Part shown: positions 7,891 to 16,269 of the stretch, piece by piece
Position numbering within the stretch: position 1 is the first letter of the stretch
Layout of the letters: each line of letters starts with the position of its first letter
DNA from: Bacteroidales bacterium
GTDB lineage: Bacteria; Bacteroidota; Bacteroidia; Bacteroidales; UBA1715
Direction: 5' to 3'
Length of the DNA stretch: 64,000 bases
NCBI GenBank assembly: GCA_017516865.1
Contig: JAFXAU010000002.1
Span: forward strand, 1-64,000
The notes under the pieces: model-generated
What the model saw: the letters and a program-made list of their open reading frames with translations, nothing else
Database searches by the model: none
What the model was told of the DNA's origin: nothing
Program-made: the position numbers and the translations under genes

Positions 7891-9255
7891 TCAACCATTT
7901 ATTTTTAATATTTTTTTTGTCAATGCGGTAAAGTCCAACAATTTTTCATTTCCTGTACGTAACAAAAGTAAGTTTTTATTCGACCACATAATTTTATTCA
8001 ACTCCAAATTTATATCATCCAAGTCGTCGAAAATCTTGATTTTCGACGTTCCGAAAATCTTTTGTACCGTGTGTTCCATTGCCTCCGAGCCTCCGTTCTT
8101 TCCACCTTGGCTGAAAAATACGAACTTTTCGTCGGCAAGACGCATACTGTCATCGTATTGTTTCCAGAAATTTTCGGGCACATCGCCGTCGGAGCCGACC
8201 TCCATGCAGACAACCAATTCGCGCAACGGATATAATTCGCGAATTGCCTTAATTGTCGCATTCATTTTCAACGGAGAATATACATAATCTCTATAAACAT
8301 TCACCGTGGAGTTCTTTCCAAGCAGCTGCAACTGCCGCATAGGACCTTTGAAATACTTCAACGCCTGATAAAAGCGTTCTTCGGAGATTTTCAACTGTTG
8401 GCACACTTTGAGCGCACCAGAAATATTCTTCATATTGTGTTCTCCGAAAATATATATAGGCAAACGACCGCCCGAAATCTTTAAAAACGTATGATTGTTG
8501 AACAACTCATACGGATGTGTCTCGTACGGAATCAATTTAATATTTGGTCCGCATTGAGAAATAACTTCGCACACTTGTTCGTCGTCTTTACAATATATAA
8601 GTCGTCCGTTGTCATTTAGCGAACCGACATAGTTTTTGAATTGTTCCACATATTCTTCCAATGTCGGAAAAGCTTTAACATCTTCCCATGCAATACCGCT
8701 CAACAACGCAATGCACGGCTTGAAATGTTCAAATTTCGATCGTTCATCAATCGGAGACGAGATATGTTCGTCGCCTTCTACAATCAGCAGTTTGCTTGAT
8801 TTTGACAGACGTATCGTACTTTCTTGGTCATTCACCGCCGAACACAAATAATAATCGTAATCGTATTCATAATAAGAAAGCACGTGCATAACAATCGACA
8901 CAATCATATTTTTACCGTAACTGCCGGCAATGACCACGCGTTGTTTGTCTTTTGCAAATTCATAAATAAATTCCGAATAGGAATACACAGTAAGTCCGTA
9001 TTCGCGGGCCTTTTGTAATTCAGGATTGTCGGGCTGGACCTTTCCTCCAGCAATAACTACGTCAATATCTCTTGTGATACGCTCTTCGTGCCAGCCCAGT
9101 TCGGCAGGCAGCAGCCCGGCTTTTTGCAAATCCGTGTACGCAGGATCGTAAATTTCGTCGTCGCTACCCGAAACGACAAAACCGTCGTTTTTCAGCGTAA
9201 TCGCTATATTGTGCAGCGTTGTACCCCCTATTGCAAGCAAATGAATCCTTTTCAT
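7891..9255 (-). CDS. Mpl-like Mur ligase with altered motifs
   Basis: 454 residues resembling Mpl, the ligase that rejoins recycled murein tripeptide to UDP-MurNAc. Preserved parts include the N-terminal Rossmann start (RIHLLAIGGTTLHNIAI), GSDDEIYDP, EGDEHISSPID and SGIAW. Two key places differ from the family as I know it. The ATP-binding loop reads GSYGKNMI (about residues 111-118) instead of GSHGKTTI, and the usual WDHINVFPT reads WEDVKAFPT. Substrate domains therefore seem kept while ATP chemistry may be weakened. The start at 9255 (or ATG 9261) is chosen because the longer frame runs through the divergent promoter of metA. Confidence 0.8.
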   Translation of the reverse strand: MKRIHLLAIGGTTLHNIAITLKNDGFVVSGSDDEIYDPAYTDLQKAGLLPAELGWHEERITRDIDVVIAGGKVQPDNPELQKAREYGLTVYSYSEFIYEFAKDKQRVVIAGSYGKNMIVSIVMHVLSYYEYDYDYYLCSAVNDQESTIRLSKSSKLLIVEGDEHISSPIDERSKFEHFKPCIALLSGIAWEDVKAFPTLEEYVEQFKNYVGSLNDNGRLIYCKDDEQVCEVISQCGPNIKLIPYETHPYELFNNHTFLKISGGRLPIYIFGEHNMKNISGALKVCQQLKISEERFYQALKYFKGPMRQLQLLGKNSTVNVYRDYVYSPLKMNATIKAIRELYPLRELVVCMEVGSDGDVPENFWKQYDDSMRLADEKFVFFSQGGKNGGSEAMEHTVQKIFGTSKIKIFDDLDDINLELNKIMWSNKNLLLLRTGNEKLLDFTALTKKILKING

Positions 9256-9273
9256 ACCCATTTTATTTCGGCA

Positions 9274-9281
9274 CAAAAGTA
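9274..9281 (-). promoter_or_regulatory. TAnnTTTG promoter for Mur ligase
   Basis: TACTTTTG on the minus strand, ~20 bases before the chosen start. Divergent to the metA promoter. Confidence 0.55.
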
Positions 9282-9301
9282 GCAAAAGAAATAAGATTTC
9301 A

Positions 9302-9309
9302 TACATTTG
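9302..9309 (+). promoter_or_regulatory. TAnnTTTG promoter for metA
   Basis: TACATTTG, 20 bases before the metA ATG. The leader is too short to hold a riboswitch. Confidence 0.6.
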
Positions 9310-9329
9310 CACAATTTTAAACGAGTGAG

Positions 9330-10235
9330 ATGCCAGTAAATATTCCTGATAGATTACCTGCAGCAGACATTCTCCGCAACGAGAATGTGTTTGTGATGAC
9401 GAACAGCCGTGCAATTACGCAAGACATTCGTCCAATCCGTATCGGCATATTGAATCTCATGCCGATAAAGGAAAAAACAGAGACTCAACTCATTAGAATG
9501 CTCTCGAACACTCCGTTGCAGGTCGAAGTCGTATTGCTGTACACTCAGACGCACGTTCCATCGCACACATCAGCGGAATATTTACAAACATTTTACAAAT
9601 CAATTGACAAAGTTGGCAAATTGGATGGCCTCATCATAACGGGCTCGCCAATCGACCATTTGAAATATGAAGATGTGGATTTTTGGCCAGAACTGACCAA
9701 AATTTATGAATGGACAAAGGAAAATGTCACATCTACGTTTCATATATGCTGGGGCGCATTTGCCGCTGTTTATTACTATTACGGCATCAACAAGCATTGG
9801 CGCGACGACAAGATTTTTGGCGTATTCAAGCATCACGTGCGCGAACCCAAAGAACCGATTGTGAGAGGTTTTGACGATGAATTTTTCGTTCCTCATTCTC
9901 GAAATTCATATCTCAAAACCGACGAAGTCATCGCCCACAAAGACGAAGTTGACATTATTTGCGACGGCGTGAACATCGGTCCCTACCTCATGATGTCGAA
10001 AGACAAGCGAAACATTTTCGTTTTCGGCCATTCCGAATACGAGGCCTACACCCTAAGCGACGAATATTTCCGCGACAAAGCAAAAGGAATGGAAATTAAC
10101 CTTCCCGAAAATTATTTTCCACAAGACAACCCTGCACTCACACCGCCAAACGTATGGCGTTCGCACGGGAATCTGCTGTTCAGCAACTGGCTTAACTACT
10201 ACGTTTATCAGGAAACGCCATATAAGTTTGAATAA
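9330..10235 (+). CDS. metA: Homoserine O-acyltransferase MetA
   Basis: 301 residues. It acylates the hydroxyl of homoserine in methionine synthesis. The family start (MPVNIPDRLPA), LNLMPIKEKTETQ, the nucleophile Cys140 in HICWGA, and GHSEYE are visible. At the position that decides acyl donor in this family (Gly in succinyl-, Glu in acetyl-transferring enzymes), this protein has Asp109 (GSPIDHLKYEDVDFW). That suggests acetyl-CoA use, but Asp is not the usual residue. The residue after CWGA is Phe rather than Gln. A 40-codon ORF overlaps the stop codon. Confidence 0.92.
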   Translation: MPVNIPDRLPAADILRNENVFVMTNSRAITQDIRPIRIGILNLMPIKEKTETQLIRMLSNTPLQVEVVLLYTQTHVPSHTSAEYLQTFYKSIDKVGKLDGLIITGSPIDHLKYEDVDFWPELTKIYEWTKENVTSTFHICWGAFAAVYYYYGINKHWRDDKIFGVFKHHVREPKEPIVRGFDDEFFVPHSRNSYLKTDEVIAHKDEVDIICDGVNIGPYLMMSKDKRNIFVFGHSEYEAYTLSDEYFRDKAKGMEINLPENYFPQDNPALTPPNVWRSHGNLLFSNWLNYYVYQETPYKFE

Positions 10236-10357
10236 TGTCAGAGAACCCGACACACACAAAATCAACGAATCAGACTGTTGGATTGATTGCGTTATATATT
10301 ATCATTGTATCGGCTTTTGGACTATTTATCTGTAACTTCAATTCAAACATCCTTTGA
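10235..10357 (+). CDS. Small single-span membrane protein overlapping metA
   Basis: A 40-residue ORF whose ATG overlaps the metA stop (TAATG). It starts with a polar stretch (MSENPTHTKSTNQ) followed by one strongly hydrophobic helix (VGLIALYIIIVSAFGLFIC). The overlap implies translational coupling with metA. I know no family for it; a short transmembrane protein is a plausible but unproven product. Confidence 0.5.
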   Translation: MSENPTHTKSTNQTVGLIALYIIIVSAFGLFICNFNSNIL

Positions 10358-10401
10358 CTAAATAAGCAACGAGAAAACTTTCTTATTTCACAACATTTCT
10401 A

Positions 10402-10409
10402 TATATTTG
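10402..10409 (+). promoter_or_regulatory. TAnnTTTG promoter
   Basis: TATATTTG, 14 bases before the DUF4846 gene. Confidence 0.55.
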
Positions 10410-10423
10410 TAAAAACTTTCTAT

Positions 10424-11254
10424 ATGAAAAGAAATATTTTCTTCTTTTTGGGACTGATTTCAATGTTTCTGTTCACTGCGAGCGTTGAGCAGAAAACTCT
10501 TAATACACAAGGGACAACGGTAGAAAAACGAATTCTTCCACCTGCTGGATTTTCGCGCGACAACTGTGCCGCAAATTCTTATACATATTATTTAAGAAAC
10601 CTTCCGTTGAAGGCTCACGGCTCCAAAGTTCATTTATATGACAATTCCATAAAAGCCTCACAGGACGGAGCATTTGCCGTCGTCGATATGGAAATCGGCA
10701 ACACCGACTTGCAACAAAGTGCCGACGCAGTCATTCGCCTACGTGCAGAATATCTCTGGAAACAAAAAAGATATTCCGAAATCCACTTTAAATTCAGTAG
10801 CGGAGAGAATATTGACTATATTAAATGGGCCGAAGGTAACAGGTTCAAAGTACTCGGAAGCAAAGTAACTTGGGAAAAGAAAGCAAACAAGGATTATTCC
10901 TACATAACTTTTAGAAAGTATCTTGACAAGATATTTATGTATGCAGGAACGGCCTCGCTGAGCCGTGAATTGGTCGCCGTGCCAATCTCCAACATACAGC
11001 CGGGCGACGTTTTCATTCAAAGCGGAAATCCCGGACACGCAATGATTGTAGTCGACGTGGCAACAAACTCATCTACGAAACAAAAAGCCTTCATCTGTGC
11101 CCAAAGTTTTACGCCTGCACAGGAAATTGAAATTGTAAAAAATCCTAATGACGCCACTAATTCACCGTGGTTCATCGTAAAAAGTTCCGACACAAAAGTC
11201 GTATTTCCCCAATGGACATTCACCGTCCACGAACTTAAACGATTTGCAAATTAG
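10424..11254 (+). CDS. DUF4846 exported protein
   Basis: 276 residues with an N-terminal hydrophobic signal (FFFLGLISMFLFTAS) and the DUF4846 pattern throughout: YYLRNLPLK, SADAVIRLRAEYLW, MYAGTASLSREL, GNPGHAMIVVDVA, SPWFIV and FTVHELKRF. The GNPGHA segment near residue 202 recalls a cysteine-hydrolase-type His motif, but no catalytic role is established for the family. No lipobox Cys is evident after the signal. It has its own promoter and no obvious operon partner. Confidence 0.85.
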   Translation: MKRNIFFFLGLISMFLFTASVEQKTLNTQGTTVEKRILPPAGFSRDNCAANSYTYYLRNLPLKAHGSKVHLYDNSIKASQDGAFAVVDMEIGNTDLQQSADAVIRLRAEYLWKQKRYSEIHFKFSSGENIDYIKWAEGNRFKVLGSKVTWEKKANKDYSYITFRKYLDKIFMYAGTASLSRELVAVPISNIQPGDVFIQSGNPGHAMIVVDVATNSSTKQKAFICAQSFTPAQEIEIVKNPNDATNSPWFIVKSSDTKVVFPQWTFTVHELKRFAN

Positions 11255-11329
11255 ACATAACTCACTGTGTCTAAGTGTTCTGGGAGAATCTTCATTTCAA
11301 AATTCTATTTTTTTTTGCTCAAAAAATTA

Positions 11330-11337
11330 TATTTTTG
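11330..11337 (+). promoter_or_regulatory. TAnnTTTG promoter for TonB receptor
   Basis: TATTTTTG, 28 bases before the start codon. Confidence 0.5.
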
Positions 11338-11364
11338 GCACAAATAATTTCTAACAACATATAA

Positions 11365-13428
11365 ATGACTCTCAAAAAGACACTTTCATTCCTCGTTGCA
11401 ACGTGTTTCCTCTTTGGGTCGGCATTTTCCCAAGAGCCAAGCGATTCAACAAAAAACACTAACATTACCAAAGATACAATTTGTATCGACGGCGAATGTT
11501 ATAAAATTAATGAACACAATCCTTGGGAACATTATTACCAACTACCCGACATAACCATCTATGGCAACAGATTGACATCGTTGCTAACGGCTTCAACCGA
11601 ATATATTCCATCGTATAAAATCACGCAAAAGGCGGAATCGTCGATTTTGCCGGTGCTGAAAGAACAAGTTCCCGGACTATTCATCAATTCGCAGGGCGTT
11701 GCCGGCTACGGTGTTTCGTCGGGAGCGTCGGGAAACATTACCATGCGCGGTTTTTCGGGCAGTGCGGGACGGCTTCTCATTCTTATCGACGGGCATCCGC
11801 AGTATGCACCTATCTACGGTCACCCTATGGCCGACACCTACACGACCGACAACATCGAGAGCGTGGAGGTAATTCGCGGAGCGGCTTCGGTGCTGTATGG
11901 TTCCAACGCAATGGGAGGTGCAATCAATTTTATTACGAAACAACAAAAGGTAGATGGAAATCAATTCCGCATGCGTGCAAAATATGGCTCGTATGCCACA
12001 ACAAATTGTATGATAAGCGACGGATTCAAGCATAACAACCTGACGCTTTTTGCAAGCGGGAACTACGAACATTCCGACGGCTACCGCGAAAATTCGGAAT
12101 TCAATTCATTGAACGGATTTGCAAAAGTCGGCTATAGTCTCAACAAAAATTGGAACATTGCCACGACTGCCAACATCAGCCATTTCGACATTGAAATGCC
12201 GGGACCTGTTTCCGCTCCGCTCAACGACTGCGAGGCAAACATCACCCGCGGCATTTATTCATTGCTTATTGACAATAATTATCGACTTGAAAAGGTTCAT
12301 ACGTGGGGCGACGTCGATATTTACTACAACTGGGGTAACCACCAAATAAACGACGGTTACAAGGAAGGTGGCAAGCCGCAGGAATATCTGTTCCACTCCA
12401 CCGACTATATGGGCGGAATCAATGTCACTCAGTCTTTACAGATTACCAACACGGTACTTCAGGCAGGTTTCAACTTCAAGCGATACGGCGGCAACGCATA
12501 CCGAAACCCTGTCACGGAAAAATATGCCGACCATCTCTCGTTTGACGAAGTTGCGGAATTTGTTCTGTTAAAACAATATTTTAATGTTCAAGAGTACCCC
12601 CTTTCGCCAAAATTCTTTTTTGTTGAAACGGGAATACGAATGGAACACCACAGTCTTTACGGCTCCATCCCGATTCCTATGGCGGGATTAGTTTATAAAC
12701 GGCAATTTAGCCCATCAAAAGGCGAAACAAAATATTGGGATAAAAAGAGCGTGTTGTCATACTCCAAAGGATTCCGCACGCCCAATATGCGTGAATTATA
12801 TATGTATGCCGCCGCAAACGAGAACCTTTTGCCCGAACATTGCCATAATTTTGAGTATTCCTTCACTAACTACATAACGGAACTGCTTAACGGAAATCGA
12901 AGAATGACAAAACTCAACATCTATCACAACAGGGGCGCAAATATTGTACAGACGGTGATGGTTGACGGAAAACCACAGAATCAGAACGTGGGGAAATTCA
13001 AAAACACAGGTGTTGAATTTGTCGAAGAATTTACCTTGAAACATTACGACGACATGCAAAACATTCGATTCGATTATAGCTATATTCACATGGAACAGCC
13101 AATTGTGGCTTCTCCACGACAAAAATTCGGCGTTCAGTATAAATACACCTTGCATAAGGAACAGAATTTTGAGTTTTCGCTTGGCATACAGTACATCGAA
13201 AAGCTATACTTAGCCGTTGACAACGAGGCGACCAAGGAAGAAAACGAAGAAAAGACAAAATCGTTTGCCCTTGTTGACGGAAAAGTTTCAATATGGGGAC
13301 CGAAAAGCTATTTCAAATGGTTCATACAATGCGAAGCCGCACCGTGCAAGGGCGACTACGAGACAATGTTAGGTTATCCGTTGCCAAAAGTTACCTGCTC
13401 CGCAGGAGTTTCAGTTAATGTTCAATAG
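11365..13428 (+). CDS. TonB-dependent outer-membrane receptor
   Basis: 687 residues with a signal peptide (to ~AFSQ, residue 23), a plug domain (ILPVLKEQVPGLF, then ITMRGFSGSAGRLLILIDG, then VEVIRGAASVLYGSNAMGG, residues ~90-200) and a beta-barrel to the C-terminus. Such receptors import siderophores, haem, cobalamin or other chelates using TonB energy. The size fits the small-ligand class rather than SusC. No carboxypeptidase-like domain is present at the N-terminus. The MFS transporter gene begins 31 bases downstream, suggesting one operon handling the same ligand. The ligand is not deducible. Confidence 0.9.
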   Translation: MTLKKTLSFLVATCFLFGSAFSQEPSDSTKNTNITKDTICIDGECYKINEHNPWEHYYQLPDITIYGNRLTSLLTASTEYIPSYKITQKAESSILPVLKEQVPGLFINSQGVAGYGVSSGASGNITMRGFSGSAGRLLILIDGHPQYAPIYGHPMADTYTTDNIESVEVIRGAASVLYGSNAMGGAINFITKQQKVDGNQFRMRAKYGSYATTNCMISDGFKHNNLTLFASGNYEHSDGYRENSEFNSLNGFAKVGYSLNKNWNIATTANISHFDIEMPGPVSAPLNDCEANITRGIYSLLIDNNYRLEKVHTWGDVDIYYNWGNHQINDGYKEGGKPQEYLFHSTDYMGGINVTQSLQITNTVLQAGFNFKRYGGNAYRNPVTEKYADHLSFDEVAEFVLLKQYFNVQEYPLSPKFFFVETGIRMEHHSLYGSIPIPMAGLVYKRQFSPSKGETKYWDKKSVLSYSKGFRTPNMRELYMYAAANENLLPEHCHNFEYSFTNYITELLNGNRRMTKLNIYHNRGANIVQTVMVDGKPQNQNVGKFKNTGVEFVEEFTLKHYDDMQNIRFDYSYIHMEQPIVASPRQKFGVQYKYTLHKEQNFEFSLGIQYIEKLYLAVDNEATKEENEEKTKSFALVDGKVSIWGPKSYFKWFIQCEAAPCKGDYETMLGYPLPKVTCSAGVSVNVQ

Positions 13429-13459
13429 GAATTTCGGTTGATTTATAAAAGAACTACAA

Positions 13460-14644
13460 ATGACAACAGAAAGCGACATACTTTGGAACAGCAACTACAT
13501 TAAAACATGGTGCGCCAACTTTATGATTTTCTTCTCATTTATGTTGCTGACGCCTTTGTTCCCGATATATCTCACCGACACGTTTCACACCGATAAATAT
13601 ATGATTGGCATCGTGCTTTCGGGCTACACCATTATGGGATTGATTTCCCGTGCCTTCAGCGGGTACATCGTTGACAGTTTTCCCCGAAAACTTGTCTTGA
13701 CGTTTAGTTATTTTTTGTTTTTCATATTTTTTTCGGGTTATCTTATTGCTGGTTCTCTACTTTTCTTTGCCATAATCAGAACTCTTCACGGTGCTCCGTT
13801 CGGTTCCACCACCGTGGCAAACAGCACCGTCGCAATTGATGTGCTGCCTTCTTCGCGTCGCGCCGAAGGAATCGGCTACTACGGCCTGAGCAACAATTTG
13901 GCAACAGCCATAAGTCCGTCCATTGCACTATGGATTTACCACGAGACGCAAAATTACAATCTCATTTTTCTTGCTTCGCTCATCACGGCGGCAATAGGAT
14001 TTCTCATCACCACCACGGTAAAATTGCCCAAACGCGTCATAGTGCCAAACAAACAACCGATTTCGTTCGACAGATTTTTTCTCACTAAAGGTTGGAGCGA
14101 AGCGCTCTGCATGGTCTGCTTCGCATTCTCATACGGTGTAATTTCCACATACGTAGCAATTTACGGGAAAGAAGAATTAAATATTACCAGCGGTGCAGGA
14201 TTCTTTTTCATGTTGCTGTCCATCGGTCTCATTTTGTCAAGACTGGTAGGAAGCCGCACGCTCCGCAAAGGGAAAATCGTTCAAAATGCGGCAATCGGGA
14301 GCTTAATTTCCGCTGTGGGTTATCTTTTATTCGCCCTACTCCACAACGAGATTGGCTATTACGGAGCGGCGTTAATCATAGGTTTGGGCAACGGTCACAT
14401 GTGGCCCGCCTATCAAAATATGTTTATAAATCTGGCTCCGAACTCACAACGAGGCACGGCAAACTCATCAATTCTCGTATCGTGGGATGTCGGCATAGGA
14501 TTGGGGATTCTTGCCGGCGGAATATTGACCAACTATTTCGGATACCACACATCATTCTGGACAGCGTGGATTGTCAATATAACAGGTCTCGCAGGATTTT
14601 TCCTGTACGTAAAGAAAGATTATCTGAAAAATAAGTTGCGGTAA
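13460..14644 (+). CDS. MFS transporter
   Basis: 394 residues with about 12 hydrophobic segments and family-typical loops (SRAFSGYIVDSFPRK after helix 2; SRLVGSRTLRKGK in the middle). A major facilitator. Because it follows the TonB receptor closely, it may move the same substrate across the inner membrane or export a chelator. The sequence does not settle the direction. Confidence 0.88.
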   Translation: MTTESDILWNSNYIKTWCANFMIFFSFMLLTPLFPIYLTDTFHTDKYMIGIVLSGYTIMGLISRAFSGYIVDSFPRKLVLTFSYFLFFIFFSGYLIAGSLLFFAIIRTLHGAPFGSTTVANSTVAIDVLPSSRRAEGIGYYGLSNNLATAISPSIALWIYHETQNYNLIFLASLITAAIGFLITTTVKLPKRVIVPNKQPISFDRFFLTKGWSEALCMVCFAFSYGVISTYVAIYGKEELNITSGAGFFFMLLSIGLILSRLVGSRTLRKGKIVQNAAIGSLISAVGYLLFALLHNEIGYYGAALIIGLGNGHMWPAYQNMFINLAPNSQRGTANSSILVSWDVGIGLGILAGGILTNYFGYHTSFWTAWIVNITGLAGFFLYVKKDYLKNKLR

Positions 14645-14755
14645 GTATTGTTTTTCAAAAAATTACATTTCCGACAATTGAAAACCCGGCCCAATTTTTC
14701 GTCTATTTTTTCCACACAAAATCCCTGAATCTCATTTTTCAATCATCAAATCTTT

Positions 14756-14763
14756 TATCTTTG
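14756..14763 (+). promoter_or_regulatory. TAnnTTTG promoter for NapHG-like gene
   Basis: TATCTTTG, 20 bases before the start codon. Confidence 0.6.
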
Positions 14764-14783
14764 TAAAGGATAAAATTTAAAAT

Positions 14784-16262
14784 ATGTTACGAAAATTACG
14801 AATCTCGTTTGCCGTTGTCGTGCTTGCGCTGATAACGCTTCTTTTTCTTGATTTTACAGGCACAATCCACGCCTATTTCGGCTGGTTGGCGAAAATTCAA
14901 CTTTTGCCTGCAATCTTAGCATTGAACTTTAGCGTTGTCGCAGGTTTGATAGTACTCACGCTCGTGTTCGGACGACTTTACTGCTCGGTAATTTGTCCTC
15001 TCGGCATTATGCAGGACGTGTTTGGCAGATTGGGCAGAATCGGCAAAAAGAACAAATACAAATATTCTTTTTCCAAAAATCACACAATTCTCCGTGTGGT
15101 TGTATTGGTACTGTTCATCATATTTCTTCTTGTACCGGGAATAGGCGCGGTTGCCCACTTTATTGCACCTTACAGTGCATTCGGACGAATTGCGGCGAAT
15201 CTTCTTGCTCCCGTTTACGCATTGTGTAACAATGGATTGGCATACATAGCCGAACGGATGGACAGTTACGCATTCTATTCGGTTGACGTATGGATTAAAA
15301 GTGTATCGTCTCTCGTAATCGCCACCATAACATTGGTCGTTTTGGCAGTTCTGGCATGGCGAAACGGACGCACGTGGTGCAACAATATCTGTCCCGTGGG
15401 AACAGTTTTGGGCTACATTGCCAAATTTTCAATCTTCAAACCTATAATTGATACGGAAAAATGTAATGGATGTGGCTTGTGTGCCCGCACGTGCAAGGCG
15501 GCCTGCATCAACACCGAAGCTCACGAAATTGACTACAGCCGTTGCGTGACGTGCTTCAACTGTGTTGAAACCTGCAACAGAGACGCAATGCACTACACCC
15601 GACGCAAGAAAACCGAAACGGAATCAGCTCCGCAGGACGATTCAAGACGAAAATTCTTGTCGGTTGCGGCTCTGCTCACGGCTGGAACAATGGTGAAAGC
15701 ACAGACAAAAAAAGTTGACGGCGGTTTTGCCGTAATTCAAGACAAAAAAATCCCCACACGCACAACTCCACCAAAACCAGCAGGTTCGCAGAGTTTACGG
15801 CATTTCACCAAAAACTGCACGGCGTGCCAACTATGCGTTTCGGTTTGTCCAAACCACGTACTTCGACCGTCAAACAATTTGGAAACACTCATGCAGCCCG
15901 AAATGCAGTTTGAAGACGGTTTCTGCCGTCCCGAATGTACCCGTTGTTCCGAAGTTTGTCCGACTGGTGCAATACAGAAAATCACTCCTGCCGAAAAATC
16001 GGCGATACAAATCGGTCACGCAGTGTGGATTAAGGAGAACTGCATAGTTGAAACCGACGGCGAAGAATGCGGTAGTTGCGCCAGCCATTGCCCTGTTGGA
16101 GCAATTCTTATGGTTGTAAAAGACGAATTTAATCCTGTATTAAAAATACCCGTTGTAAACACGGAACGATGCATTGGTTGCGGACAATGTGAATACTACT
16201 GCCCTGCCCGTCCGCTCAGTGCTATTTATGTTGAAGGAAACGAAGTGCAACGCGAAATTTAA
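14784..16262 (+). CDS. NapH-NapG-like membrane ferredoxin fusion
   Basis: 492 residues. Residues 1-195 have about four or five membrane helices and two CxxxCP motifs (CSVICPLG 67-74, CNNICPVG 199-206), as in NapH/CcoG-type quinol-oxidising iron-sulfur proteins. Residues 227-265 form a cytoplasmic-side ferredoxin (CNGCGLCARTC, CVTCFNCVETC). Then comes an internal twin-arginine motif, SRRKFL (287-292), with a hydrophobic stretch. After it lies a second, NapG-like ferredoxin domain (residues 345-473; CTACQLCVSVCP, CTRCSEVCP, CGSCASHCP, CIGCGQCEYYCP). It looks like NapH and NapG joined, with an internal Tat signal placing the second domain in the periplasm. The Tat-type reductase gene starts seven bases later. 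Confidence 0.85.
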   Translation: MLRKLRISFAVVVLALITLLFLDFTGTIHAYFGWLAKIQLLPAILALNFSVVAGLIVLTLVFGRLYCSVICPLGIMQDVFGRLGRIGKKNKYKYSFSKNHTILRVVVLVLFIIFLLVPGIGAVAHFIAPYSAFGRIAANLLAPVYALCNNGLAYIAERMDSYAFYSVDVWIKSVSSLVIATITLVVLAVLAWRNGRTWCNNICPVGTVLGYIAKFSIFKPIIDTEKCNGCGLCARTCKAACINTEAHEIDYSRCVTCFNCVETCNRDAMHYTRRKKTETESAPQDDSRRKFLSVAALLTAGTMVKAQTKKVDGGFAVIQDKKIPTRTTPPKPAGSQSLRHFTKNCTACQLCVSVCPNHVLRPSNNLETLMQPEMQFEDGFCRPECTRCSEVCPTGAIQKITPAEKSAIQIGHAVWIKENCIVETDGEECGSCASHCPVGAILMVVKDEFNPVLKIPVVNTERCIGCGQCEYYCPARPLSAIYVEGNEVQREI

Positions 16263-16269
16263 CCGAACT

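Noticed and set aside
9302..9329. SAM riboswitch upstream of metA
   Set aside because: Only about 20 bases lie between the promoter element and the start codon, too short for any known SAM-binding RNA.
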